Assembly (NCBI RefSeq): GCF_008831285.2
Contig: NC_045145.1
Location: 930,001-994,000 of the forward strand
Source of the DNA: Nymphaea colorata
Lineage: Eukaryota; Streptophyta; Magnoliopsida; Nymphaeales; Nymphaeaceae
DNA length: 64,000 nucleotides
Reading direction: 5' to 3'
Notes under the pieces: model-generated
The model's database searches: none
What the model saw: only the letters and a program-made list of their open reading frames with translations
Told to the model about the DNA's origin: nothing
Shown here: positions 1-10,722 of the stretch, piece after piece
Position numbering within the stretch: position 1 is the stretch's first letter
Layout of the letters: each line of letters begins with the position of its first letter
Translations under genes and position numbers: made by a program

Positions 1-499
1 AGAAGCTACAAGGGCAGGTCACATCAGATGCCCCGGAAGCAAAATTGATCAAAAAATGATAGAACATACACAAATAATAATTAAAGCATATAAAATAATG
101 GAGAAAATTTTTTGTACAATCCATGCAATCCATAAGAAAATCTTTCAGTATATCACCAACATCCAGGAGCAAGAAATGTATGAGCTGAAACGATGCACCC
201 ACAATGTAAACGCTGGAATAAGAAACATTTTGTTAAGGAAAGAAATTTTTTAAGTAATTCCAAAAACAACTTAGGGCTACAGTTTTGACATAATGGAACC
301 TGAATGTATCTAACTGCATTCTAAATAAGAGAATACAACATGGTGCTTGTGTTCTCAAGCATCACAACAGATATTAATGCAATTCATCAAAAAAGTGTAG
401 CGAGTTCCATTTGTAGGTTGTTCAACTTGCTACACTTTGATGCATGAGAAGTAGATCAGATCATTTTCATATTTTTAACACAGGGCAACTAGAGTTGGT
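1..499. other. No gene recognised
   Basis: AT-rich sequence downstream of the second VAL-like exon on the minus strand. Short open stretches exist but show no family resemblance. The remaining VAL exons (rest of the zinc finger, B3, CW, EAR) were not found here and would lie beyond the left edge if the locus is complete. Confidence 0.5.
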
Positions 500-600
500 G
501 TTTACATCCCAGTTTCTAACCTATCCACAGTCTCACAGTTCCTCCACCAGCAGCATCAAAGTGAAAATCTTCACAAAACCTTAACTCATCATACGCAGAA
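500..600 (-). pseudogene. VAL/HSI2-like exon 2, frameshifted
   Basis: Reading the minus strand from an AG acceptor (601-602), the exon gives SAYDELRFCEDFHFDAAG, which matches the second part of the N-terminal zinc-binding region of plant VAL proteins (pattern SAYEEGRFCETFH..SGW). The codon phase fits exon 1 if that exon ends before the GTATGT donor, so the splice would read CDRC-D-SAYDE. After DAAG the expected Trp-Arg-x-Cys-Glu continues only in another frame (WRNCET), implying loss of one base, and the following cysteines decay. What I see is therefore a damaged exon; a sequencing error at one base is the alternative. Confidence 0.6.
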
Positions 601-1984
601 CTACAAGATCAAAAGAGAGTTATCAACAGAATGTGGCAGAATATTGGTTACTGCTTCCTAAGTGATTAAAAGAAAAGAAGAAAAAACCGAAAACAGTTAA
701 CGCCATGGAGATAAAGTTTTCAAAAGAGTTTCAAAGATGGACTATCAGTAAAGAAAATTATTCTGATGAAATTTTCTATAGAAAAAGCATCAAAAATAGG
801 AAAAATATAATAGATCCACATGTAACATGAAATCCCCAAATGGTGTGATAACTTGGTAATATCCAAATCTAGCAACAGCAAAGGAGCCCCATTCCTCTAT
901 GCATAGAAATTCTAAAAGATAGAATTCTTCTCTAGCGGCCAATAGCTGCTAGTGATGGATAGCTCTTCACAATCACCACTATGATAGGCAAAGGTTCATT
1001 AGGGACAAGTATGACATCTAACCGACTCTCCAGCGCTCAACAAAAAAGGGGGTAGCCGACCGATGCTCCATTCCGTCAGAGGAAAAACAGTGTCCCACTT
1101 TACAGGCCAGATGCAAAATTAAAAAGGCCATCTACATGCATTTAAACAAATAAGAGAGCTTCATTCTTACAAAATTCGCCTAGAACAGGGAAAAGGAACC
1201 ACATTTTCTGCACACCACCGCTTCAATAACCAAGAAATGATCGACTTCCACACCAAATCAAAAGAAAAGTGAAGGCTTCCACTGTAAGACATATAGCTTT
1301 CCTTGTCGAATCTGCTCGAATGCATGACACCCAGCACATCATCACCATGGGCGTACACTCCACATATACAGACTCCATAAAAAATTCACAGAAAGAAAAA
1401 TCCAGATATCTATGTTTTTTCAAGCGGACGCCGATGTAATTCTACTGAAGAATATGAAAATAAATTGAATTTGACATTCCTATGCAGATCCCAAGAGAAT
1501 GCATAGGATAAAACTTAAGAGAGAAAAGTAGACCTCGTCTTAAGGGAGCCTCGAATTTCGATATAATCTATGAATCTGTAGATATCAACAAGTACATTTG
1601 TGCAGAAAATGTCGTGACAGGTCAAATCCAATATTAAGTCTAGCCCTTCAAAATTCCTAACAGTTTGAGAGCGACAAGTTAGAGAAAACCATGTGATTCC
1701 AAAGGCAGCAAACTTGTCACTTTGCCGAATATTATTAACGAGAAAAAGCTTCAAGAAAAATAAAATTCACATTTCTGGCGATCATGACCCTTTGTACCCC
1801 AGGAAATTTTATACACAGAAAATTCCAGCATCCATCAATTTAATTGTGCATCCATCAACTTAATCGTCCCAACGAGGATGTAAAAAACTGTTTCAAGAAT
1901 GACAGAGATGTCTTCTTTACGCTGATCTCCTAGCCGGGCAACGACCAGACGAAAAAAGAATGAAACAGAGGAAAAAGAACATAC
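601..1984 (-). other. Intron 1 of the VAL-like gene
   Basis: AT-rich stretch between the two VAL-like exons, bounded on the minus strand by a GTATGT donor and a ttgtAG acceptor. Several short open stretches (for example 1167-1423 and 1515-1754, minus) show no recognisable domain and are taken as chance. Confidence 0.5.
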
Positions 1985-2112
1985 TCACAGCGGTCACAGA
2001 GCTCGGCCATGTCACCGTTCCTTAATCTCCAATCTTTCCACCACCTCTTCGATGACGAGGTGCCACACTTTGGGTTGAAGCAGAACTTCAAGAAAGAGGA
2101 AGGCGTGGCCAT
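1985..2112 (-). CDS. VAL/HSI2-type B3 repressor, first coding exon
   Basis: Starts at the ATG at 2112-2110 (MATPSSFLKFCFNPKC) and runs to CDRC before a GTATGT donor. The order CFNPxCG..S.RWWKDWRLRNGDMAELCDRC is the N-terminal zinc-binding (PHD-like) motif of plant VAL1/HSI2 proteins, which repress seed-maturation genes in the nucleus and normally continue with B3, CW zinc finger and EAR motifs. Only the first half of the first domain is in this exon. An upstream in-frame ATG (2160) would add 16 residues; the inner one is preferred because family members start just before the finger. The downstream exon is frameshifted, so the locus may be a dying copy. Family assignment is by motif recognition. 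Confidence 0.7.
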
Positions 2113-3202
2113 CTCCTCCAACCGGAAACAACAATTAACCAGAACAAACTCTGAGCCCACGAAGAGTGTTTGCAGGGCAAACTAAAACACGTAACAACAC
2201 CAAGACTAGAAAAATGAAAACCACAAACTTCTTGATCAATCATCCAGCAGAGCGAGAAAAGAGGGGAGAAGCAGATGGTTTCAAGAGTCCAACTCGTGTA
2301 TGTGTCTTCCTCCTCCTCCTGCATCTGCCACTGCCGCTGCCACGGCTGTCGGTGCTTTGGCTGGCCTTTGCTCATTCAGTGCCGTCGTCCCCCTCATCAC
2401 TATTCCCGTTACACCTTGGCATCTCATGTGCAGAGAACGTCATGCAGGCACGCAACACCCTCTTACACATTTCACACAAAGACAGAGGCTCACCCACCCA
2501 GCACTATTTTGTGTTGCTTCTTTTTCGCTCATAAATATTCCTCATCCTTTTTCCCCCCAAAATCCTCTTCTCTCTCTCTCTCACCCTCGGTCGTTTGCCC
2601 ATTCTCCAGTGCCCTCCTGGCCACTTGCCCTCCACTGCCTCGGGCCACTGCCATTTTATAAGTGAGCCTTAGCCTGGTCTCGAAACACTGATCTTTCCTC
2701 TAGTTAGAACCTGCAGAACCACAGAGGATTCAATCTATGCTTTGGTGGGGTTGGACAGCTCCACCCTTGTCCACTATACCTTGATATGGATGGGCTAGTT
2801 TAAGTGCATTCCGTTCTTGACTGTGTACTCAAGTGGCCCGCAACCCGATCCATCTTTTTGTCCTCTTTCTAGGATGGTGTGGGACAAAAAAAAAGAATTG
2901 GGGAAAAATTTTCACCATCATTTCTTTGATGGGAAACATTTTTATCCATGAAGGTGGGAGAACATGCGGCGGAGGGAGAACATGCTACAAAGACATCTAC
3001 TTTTGTATTTAAAAACTTATCTACGATGTTGACATGCCACCTCTTTGAATTCTCCAAATTAATCCAACAATCCAAGGTGTTGTGCTTCTTGAGCAATTCC
3101 CATGTGGTACTTCAACATAATGGGCACTCTTGTTTGAATACACATCTTATTTCCATTCTCATCTCATTTATTCTCAAATGACCACGAAGTCAACCCTAAA
3201 TA
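2113..3202. other. Upstream region of the VAL-like gene
   Basis: Contains the presumed promoter and 5' leader of the minus-strand VAL-like gene: a TC-rich tract around 2,290-2,350 and a (TC)n microsatellite at about 2,560-2,585. Overlapping open stretches on both strands at 2.17-2.67 kb follow from this biased composition. From 2,670 to 3,200 nothing was recognised. Confidence 0.4.
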
Positions 3203-4265
3203 GGACCATCAGGTTCAAGCCCAAAATCTACAAAGAAGTTTGGATTCAGCTTCAATCCACCCTTCTCTGTGTCCATGTCAATCTGCAGCATATGTGAGCC
3301 CTCCTCCAAGATCTCTGGATAGAATTGCCGATCCCATGTGCTAAAGAGTGAGTTAGTCACCTACAATCCTTACTGTCCAAGCTCAACCGGATCATTTGTG
3401 GCCCACCTCTTAGTCTGTTTCCCTGAGGAAACAAGAAAAGGTAAGAACAACAATGACTTAGACACACTTCTACTTCAAGAACATCAAACTGAAACTCCAG
3501 CCCATCCTTAGATACTACAACTATCTAGCTTCCCTTCTAAATGAGTCCACCAACCCAAAGTTGTCCAGTCAAAACAGGCTTTGAAGGGTCATCAATGTTG
3601 TATTGGCTGACATCACCATGCAGCCAGTTTGAGAAGTAAAGGAAGCGCTCATCCACTGAGATAACAAAATCAGTTATAAGTCCAGCATGTCAGGCATAAT
3701 CCAATTCCGAAAGGTGTCACAGATATTGCAACATATAAGAAACAAACAAGCAATTTAGGACCCCCTCTCTCTCTAGTACTCTCTCACATATGCACACTTA
3801 CTGTAATGTGAACATCAGCAAACGGTACTCATGGCTCCATGATCCACTTGGAGTCTGAAAAACCTAATCATGTTGCTGCTTAATGCAGACCCAACGTAAC
3901 CTGCATAGAATCTACAGGACAGTATGAAACTAGTCATAAGTAATAGACACTACAATAGATGATCATATCAATCATAGGGTGCACTTGTCAGGGCGACGAT
4001 ATTTGACACTGTCACACTGACCTCCAAAGGTAGGAGATCTGAGTTACCAAGATCCAGTCTGTTTCAGTTCACCATCGGGCCAGCTGTATACATGTAGATG
4101 TCTTCATAACGACCATCTTCTACATGTTGGAGACTGAATCCTTTTGTAAAAGATTTTGGTGCTCCCCATGATGAACTAATCATGGTCTTGTGTCAGGGCT
4201 GATACCAAAGGTCATATCCAAATAGAGGACTTACCAAGTTTCTCCCATCTAAACCAGAACATACA
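3203..4265 (-). pseudogene. Selenium-binding protein (SBP1/methanethiol oxidase family), decayed
   Basis: Ordered minus-strand blocks match the C-terminal part of plant 56-kDa selenium-binding proteins. At about 4,260-4,080 SPLFGYDLWYQP, HKTMISSSWGAP and FTKGFSLQHV appear. At about 3,940-3,880 YVGSALSSNMIRFF appears. At 3,690-3,530 [19 protein letters not shown] and [12 protein letters not shown] appear. At 3,410-3,203 [28 protein letters not shown] and [12 protein letters not shown] appear. Damage is plain: a stop replaces the Gln after WVGGLI, an 8-base insertion follows MPD, and frame changes occur near WYQP and after IRLSLDSK. Intron-sized gaps separate the blocks, so this derives from a genomic copy, not a processed one. 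The N-terminal part was not found. The family is a cytosolic copper-dependent methanethiol oxidase; this copy cannot encode it. Confidence 0.85.
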
Positions 4266-6583
4266 TATTGGAGATCAAGAGTACCAGATTTCAACACAAA
4301 TGAAGATGTGCCGGTCAGAGCACTCACATCAGATGCATGGGATAAAAGCTAAAATTCATTCCAAGAAGTCCATGTGATCTTAAGAGATATATCTTATCAC
4401 AGCAAAATCAAGTGAGGACAGTGATTATGCTCATGTGATGCAGTGTTAATTAATCTTGTACAAGAAAAAAGAACTTGCCAGAACCAGTTCACCGATGTGA
4501 AAGCTCAACCAGTCACACATAAATTTATAGAAAGAGATCAGATTTGGTGTGGAAAGAACTAGTGATATTGGCACAATGCAAGTCCCCTGTTTGTTATCTC
4601 TAAACAATGAAAAATAGAAACTGTTGAACATATATGACAGAGGACTGTGTTAGTGAGTTCATGATTGAAATAACATGTCATCAAATTAATTGCTGCAGAC
4701 CATAAAAGATTTCATTCAGAAAATTTGTATGCTTTGAGGACAATTTCAATGACCAATATTGAGATAAAAACATTATGAAAAAGCAAAAATGGATTATCAC
4801 TGAGGTTCCAAGCCATGATACATTTTGAACATGGAAAGAGAATACTTACGTCTCACTATATGCATGTTATGCATGTACAACGTCTTCTCTGACTCCCCCC
4901 ATATAAACATGGGGGTTGGGCTGACCTGCAATTCTAAAATTACAAAAGATGCCCTTACAAAAATACATGGAGGAATCTTCGGATGAAAGAAATGGATCAA
5001 AACGCAGTTCACTGCGAAGCAAAGTTCCTTTGCTAGTTGCTCTCTCCAATTCTCCTTGAGAAAATGCTTTTTAAAGCCGTCTAAGGTAGAATACAGAGAA
5101 AACTTCAAGCATAATTCTTTCGGCTTTAGATTTGTTTAAACCAAATATATCCTTCAAATATCGAAAGAAGTTTCAAGTCATCCACTTTTCCATCCATCAT
5201 GTTTACCACCTAAAACAAGAATAAATAGTAGTGACCAGAAATTGCACACTAAGAAATCCACCAGATTCAACAACTCAATTATATCATTGTAGAACACTTT
5301 TTTTTTACTTGAAGTGCTAGATTCTGCACTAATAATTGTTGATCAAAGGAGAAATTGACAGTGGCACTTATGGCATGAACCACCAAAGTTGCCTCACCTA
5401 TAAGCTGTGCAAAATAACAATAATCATATGAAAAGAAAAGAAAGAAACAGGAAATTGAAAGAGGAATAAAACCAAAGTCAAAAGAGTATGATAGTAGGCA
5501 AAGAATAATTCAAAAACAATTACCTCCATTCTTCAAACCAACCAGTAGTTCAGTTTCTTCTCCCTGCTGAAATAACTGAGAAAACAAAATTTTTCTACCA
5601 CTCTACAGACAGACCTTGGCATATTTTTAAAATGTAGATTAACACATGATTGTATCATAAGCGAGTTGGATATGAACAATATGAACAAAATAGATTCACA
5701 TATTTTTAGAATGTAGGCTTCCATGTTAGCAAACACATGATTGTATCATTACATTGTATGATATGCAATCAAAGACTATCAGAATGTGATACACACCCAT
5801 GAATTTGACCAGATTATATTTATCAAAAGAATGAAGTTGTCATGGGCTGACTTTTTCAAGCCTATTTGGCCCGCGATGTGCCAAAGGATAGTCGGTCTGC
5901 AACACCAAGAACCTAAGACAATAAAGCACCTAAACAACCCATGTGCAATGAAAATAAAACTAAACATGACACTATGCAGGAAACCATTAAAGCAGAAAAC
6001 AATTGCCCAACTCAACAAAACTAAATAATTAAACTAGCCAAAATAGGATCCTACTGAATACAAAACAAACCAATGACCTTATCCGCTGGACATGTGCAAT
6101 AGCTAACTAAAGGATCTATTCAACTAATCTGACACTAACATGATACAAGAGAACTAAGCATTATGCTCGTCTAAAACCATGAAGGACCTGAGGACATAAA
6201 ACCCAAAACCCATGCAACTTCGATGAATAGTACCTTTCAAAAATGTCATAGTTCAAAATGGACTACAGAATTGATTGGTCCTTTTGAAAAGAGATAAGAG
6301 GTATAACATGACAGCCTCAACCCTAAGTCTGGGTTATGTTGAAGACACTCGGTTAAGATGGAATAATGGGCCAGGCTTAGTCACTTATCCCAAATGATAT
6401 GCATCTCTTGAGACTAAGAAATTAAACTCGTCACACCTAACATGAGTTGACTAGGTTCGAGAAGTTTCATCCATCCCATGAATGGACTAATGGTTTGGTA
6501 ATGGAATGGCCAACATCTTTCAAGGCCAAAGAGGATTGGGAATGAAATGACAAACATATTTCAAGACCAAAGGAGACTGGTTA
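4266..6583. other. No gene recognised
   Basis: Intergenic AT-rich sequence. A minus-strand open stretch at 4,797-5,108 (103 codons) and overlapping plus/minus stretches at 5,779-6,028 lack recognisable motifs. The N-terminal selenium-binding protein exons were looked for here and not found. A small hairpin lies near 4,895-4,917 (CCCCCAT / ATGGGGG). Confidence 0.4.
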
Positions 6584-6591
6584 GTTACTCC
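6584..6591. repeat. Left target-site duplication of the hAT element
   Basis: GTTACTCC lies immediately before the left terminal repeat and recurs at 7,788-7,795. Eight bases is the hAT-superfamily target-site length. Confidence 0.9.
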
Positions 6592-6930
6592 TAGGGCTGC
6601 ACAACGAGTCGAGCCAACTCGGGCTCGACTCGAACTCGCTCCGAAAAACTCGGCTCGAGCTCGACTCGTTTATAAATGAGTCAAGTTTGAGCTTACAAAA
6701 AACTTGAAACAATAAACGAGTCGAGTTCGAGTTTCAGGAACTCGACTCGTTTATACTCGACTCGTTTTAAACCCGTTAAATGTTGAAAGCCATACACTAA
6801 CTAATTGAAACCGGTTCACCTGCATTGAATGGTCGGTGTTCTTTGTAAAACTCGACTCGATCGCTTTTCCTTCTTTCTTCCCTCTCTTTACCCGCGCAAC
6901 CTCGCTTTAATTTTGTTTTACGTTTTTAGT

Positions 6931-6994
6931 TTTCCCACCTTTTCTTCATTTTCGTTTTCCTCTTTCCCACCTTTTCTTCATTTTCGTTTTCCTC
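6931..6994 (+). repeat. 32-bp tandem duplication inside the hAT element
   Basis: Two adjacent copies of a pyrimidine-rich unit beginning TTTCCCACCTTTTCTTC, at 6,931-6,962 and 6,963-6,994, essentially identical. It lies in the presumed leader of the captured gene. Confidence 0.85.
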
Positions 6995-7205
6995 CCTTAA
7001 CCCGCACGGAGCCACCTACCCCTTTACTCTCATTATTACACTCTCATCGTTACTCTTCCCATCAATTTCCCTCTCGTTTCTCTCTCACCTTACGCTCGTC
7101 ATTCACCTACGCCCTTTCTAATTCCCCAACTTCTCTCTCTCTCGCTCTCTCTCTCTCAATCTCTCTTCTGAAGGCTGAAGCAGAGGCAGGTCGGGGCAAA
7201 ATGGG

Positions 7206-7477
7206 GTCTACAAAGAGGACGGCGTGCAAGAGGAGGGCGAGATGGATGCTGATATGGTCGGAGCTGCAGACGACGAGACTTCATTTTCCAAGGTTAGAGC
7301 TAGGGTTTCTTTCATTTGGGATTTTTAACACCGATTCACAACACAGCTGAAATTAGATTTTTCTTTGTTTAGGAATTGGGTCAGATGAAGAGAAGGCTTA
7401 AGGAAATGGAGGACGTGGCCGGTGCTCTCCGCGAAATGCTGGCCAAGATAGAGAAGAAGATGGGCACAGGGCAAGGC
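7206..7477 (+). pseudogene. Captured PABN (nuclear poly(A)-binding protein) fragment
   Basis: Exon 1 (to 7,292) reads EDGVQEEGEMDADMVG and ends SFSK before a GTTAGA donor. An 80-base intron (7,293-7,372) ends in tttgtttAG. Exon 2 (7,373-7,477) reads ELGQMKRRLKEMEDVAG, then ALREMLAKIEKKMG, then GQG before a GTGAGC donor. This is the acidic N-terminal segment plus the coiled coil of plant PABN/PABPN1 proteins (family pattern MKxRxKEMEEEAGALREMQAKxEKxMGA), which normally precede the single RRM controlling poly(A)-tail length in the nucleus. No RRM follows; the hAT end comes 310 bp later. The splice sites and frame across the intron are intact, so capture was from genomic DNA. The fragment alone cannot bind RNA as PABN does; a transcript could still act as decoy or antisense source (inference). 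Confidence 0.85.
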
Positions 7478-7787
7478 GTGAGCAAATGTGTTGTTTTTCT
7501 GCTTATTCTTAGAGGTCCTTGTTCAGTTCGTTTATTTTTTCTTATTCTCAGAAGTCATTTTTAGTTCAGTTCGTAAGTTGCAATGGGCAAGACGCTGCTG
7601 GATATTAACCGAGTTACTCGAGTTAAGCGAGTCGAGCTCGAGCTCAACTTTGTATAATCGAGTCGAGCTCGAGCTTGTGTTAGGGAGCTCGACTCGAGCT
7701 CGAGTCGAGTTCGAGCTCGAGCTCTTTGAGTCGAGTCGAGCTCGAGCTGGGCAAGCTTGGGCTCGACTCGGCTCGTGTGCAGCCCTA

Positions 7788-7795
7788 GTTACTCC
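7788..7795. repeat. Right target-site duplication of the hAT element
   Basis: GTTACTCC, identical to 6,584-6,591, directly follows the right terminal repeat. Confidence 0.9.
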
Positions 7796-8358
7796 TATTA
7801 CTAGAGATGTCAAGTTTTAGTTTGAAATAGTTCAAAAATGATCAATGTAACTAATAAGCATGAGTGCTCTTGTTGTGCAAATAATATGACCTTCATTTAC
7901 ACATAGCACCAACCGTACAAGCATTAGGATTCATTTCACGTCAATGTCGTCAAATCTCGATGCCTTTCAATTTCCAAAATATGAACATAAAGGAATCATC
8001 CTCAGCATCTTAGGTAATAAAAAATAGGAGAAGATATTGACCCTAGGACCGCACATCTACCAAAGATTTTCACATTCAATTCCTCCGAGTTCAGCCTTCA
8101 AGCCTTTCATCTCTTGGCAAACACCTTTTGCTTTTTTTTCCTCTTTTATTTTCTTTCCCTTGCATTCAGCTTTTGCCTTAATTTTTTTTTTCTTTTTTTT
8201 TTTAGGCCGACCTTCACCTTTGAGGGAATACCTCACCACCCAAAGGCTACTACGAAGCTCCACCGCTTTGGTGGCTATGTGTAGCTTTGTCGCGTATCCA
8301 ACCGACTTCACCTTGCGGTTCTTCGACGAGCCAAAGGTTCTTAAGTCGTTATCTTCGT
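7796..8358. other. No gene recognised
   Basis: Contains a T-rich tract at about 8,130-8,205. Around it, both strands are open for 84-123 codons (8,037-8,408 plus; 8,057-8,311 minus, lysine-rich because of the tract). Neither shows a known domain. Confidence 0.4.
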
Positions 8359-8833
8359 GGTATGGACATAAATCATCTATATGCCTACCCGATACTCTTG
8401 ATTACTGACCCAGAGGAATGACTACACAAGCCCTGAGCCAACTTCTCAACTCTCATTTTGCTACCTACCAAGATCTTACAAAGCATTTTGGCTTCTCTCT
8501 CAAGATATCTTCCTACTAAATCCTTGGAAATACTTGATTACTAGAGTCAATAGCATTTCCTAGTCTCGACTTTCTCAGCTTCACAGGACCTTTCACGGTA
8601 TGGACATAAATCACCTATATGCCTACCCGATACTCTTGAATACTGACCCAGAGGAATGACTACACAAGCCCTGAGCCAACTTCTCAACTCTTATTTTGCT
8701 ACCTACCAAGATCTTACAAAGCATTTTGGCTTCTCTCTCAAGATATCTTCCTACTAAATCCTTGGAAATACTTGATTACTAGAGTCAATAGCATTTCCTA
8801 GTCTCGACTTTCTCAGCTTCACAGGACCTTTCC
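8359..8833 (+). repeat. 238-bp tandem duplication, nearly identical copies
   Basis: Unit 1 (8,359-8,596) begins GGTATGGACATAAATCA and is repeated from 8,597 to about 8,833. By eye only about three substitutions separate the copies (CATCTA/CACCTA, TTGATTACTG/TTGAATACTG, CTCTCATT/CTCTTATT), so the duplication is recent. No gene is recognised in the unit. Confidence 0.93.
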
Positions 8834-10120
8834 TTACTGCTCATATTCAGGATCTTTTCAATTTTCCTCTTCCATTGTTTGGCAACAAAAATTTGAAATT
8901 TTGTCCTTCTGCTCAAGGAGTACTAAGAATAAAGAAAAGCCAAATCATTGTGTGAGAAGACACTTTTAACATGTTGTTAAGCAAAACAAAAAATTATCAC
9001 TTTTACAAAAATTCTTAACATCAAATGGCATATCACCAAGAGGAAGGAATTCTACTTTAAAGAAGAGGGTGAATGCAAAATAGCATAGGTTGATTGGTAG
9101 AAAAACAAACTTCACCAACCCTCCTAGGGACTTCTATACGAAAGATTGGTTTAATAATGATGATTTCCCAAAATGTTTGAGTCATCAACTGATTGAAAGT
9201 TTTACAAATGGTTTAGGTTATGCTCTTATCTTTCCCCAACGGAAGCCTGGGATAAACCAATCCTATTTGGTGGATTTTGTAAAATCATCAAGTGCATGAT
9301 AATGACAACTACGAAATTGGACTCTGTTAGACTCTAAATGTATGACTATCCAGCAAAGTTGATCAGTCTTATGCGCTGGTTACATGAAGACTTTGCAAAA
9401 TATGTTCTTGACCGCAAACTAATAAAGCATTAGCAGAAAACATCCAAACACAATGTCGTCATACATGGAGGTGTCATGGACTTGACTTTATTTATGTCAT
9501 CTACCCACTCCTTACCATGACCTTATGCTGCCCTTCCTTTGCATGATATGTTGACTTGTTTCCTGTTTGAGATATCTATGAAACACCTAAACCAAGCTAC
9601 ACCACTTAGAGAACTGATTTTCATTCGTTGACTACAAATGATAACCCTAGAGTTTAGCTTCTACCCTATGAAACATAACCAAGCGACGAGGCGAATCTCA
9701 AAACTCTTGAATCTAGGTCAGAGAAAAGAATGATTAAGCTAACAACTGAGGAAAATGTTTTGCCTGAAACAAGCATAGACTTCCAAAATTTCCTATCCAC
9801 AGCAATAACATACAACACTAACGTTCTTGACGAGCATGACAACTCAATTGAAATGAAGGCACCATACTTTATAAACACAGAAATCCCTGAAGAGACCTCC
9901 AGTCCATATTAGTTGATGAAATCAGAACTACATGCAACCGATCCACCTGATGCCTACAACTGAAACCTGACCAAATTGTGGCACTAAAAACCTCCCAATA
10001 CATGATCTAAAGCCGAACTCAATAGAAGCAACAAAACAAGGTACTCCTTCAGCAATCATGAAGTGGATTGGGGAAAATACCTGCAGATACTATGGTATAA
10101 GTCTTCCTTGGTTTTCACAA
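8834..10120. other. No gene recognised; two short coding-like stretches
   Basis: Plus-strand stretches at 9,090-9,299 (ends YLVDFVKSSSA) and 9,730-9,912 have protein-like composition but match no family I recognise and lack clear exon signals. They may be old transposon remnants. Confidence 0.3.
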
Positions 10121-10722
10121 CTATCGTTCTCCCAAGTGGCACATGTAGAACTCGGGATACAAACCTGGTGAAGGAGTTGGCCTCGCAACCGGTTTGTTGA
10201 CCATGACATCTGGATTGGAAGCTAGGGTTTCAGCTGGTGCTGGTATCATGCAGATGATGGCGCCAATTTCTTTGAGTTGGACACATCGCCCATCGGTGCG
10301 ACCGGCACCTCTTTTGGATGAGAGTTCTCCACCTAATTCCTCCAATTCAACCCTCAAAGAAAAACAAGTTATCCGCCTAATTCCCCGAAATCAAGCCCTG
10401 AAGAAAACAACCCTTTAAGAAAACCACAAAACACATAAATGAGATGTTGGAGTCGACAACAAACCCTAGAATAGGTAATCAATAACAAATAATATTTGGG
10501 CAAGGTTTGCTTCATCCGAATATCTTGAGATGCTTGCTTCTTGGCGCCTGCGATGGCATAGAAAGCTTCACCGACGAAGAGCTGCACTTGGTGGAAACCA
10601 TGGCTCCCTTCTGTGATCATGTTTTCCTCTCTCCCCTTTCTCTTATTCCTTCTCCCCCACTTTCCTCCTCTCTGAGCGGACGTCAGTTGCTCTTCCTCTT
10701 TCTTGTCTTCCCGAAACGGCAA
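10121..10722 (-). other. Possible exon(s) of an unidentified minus-strand gene
   Basis: Two minus-strand open stretches overlap here: 10,357-10,121 (78 codons, ends YPEFYMCHLGER) and 10,722-10,369 (117 codons, contains FHQVQLFVGEAFYAIAGA). Base composition is more GC-rich than the neighbours, as in a 5' exon with leader. Other frames are also open in part, for example an ATG giving MVSTKCSSSSVKLSMPSQ near 10,600, so the correct frame is uncertain. No domain recognised. Confidence 0.3.

Larger units (their letters stand above)
6592..7787. mobile_element. Non-autonomous hAT-type element carrying a host gene fragment
   Basis: The left end reads TAGGGCTGCACAACGAG and the right end is the inverse, CTCGTGTGCAGCCCTA. 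The outer 12 bases are a perfect inverted repeat, followed by subterminal arrays of CGAGCTCGA-type motifs on both sides. Perfect 8-bp direct repeats (GTTACTCC) flank the element. It has no transposase, so it must be mobilised in trans. The middle carries a CT-rich leader, two exons and an intron of a nuclear poly(A)-binding protein gene, which makes it a Pack-type element (a transposon with a captured gene piece). The perfect target duplication suggests a fairly recent insertion. Confidence 0.92.

Noticed and set aside
2166-2665. Three overlapping plus-strand frames of 121-128 codons
   Set aside because: All are caused by CT-rich leader/promoter composition upstream of the minus-strand VAL-like exon; no domain in any frame.
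6829-7350. 173-codon plus-strand frame inside the hAT element
   Set aside because: It runs in the wrong frame through the PABN exon and across its intron; the correct reading is the frame giving the acidic segment and coiled coil.
8057-8311. Lysine-rich minus-strand frame that looks like a nuclear basic protein
   Set aside because: The lysine block is simply the complement of a T-run.
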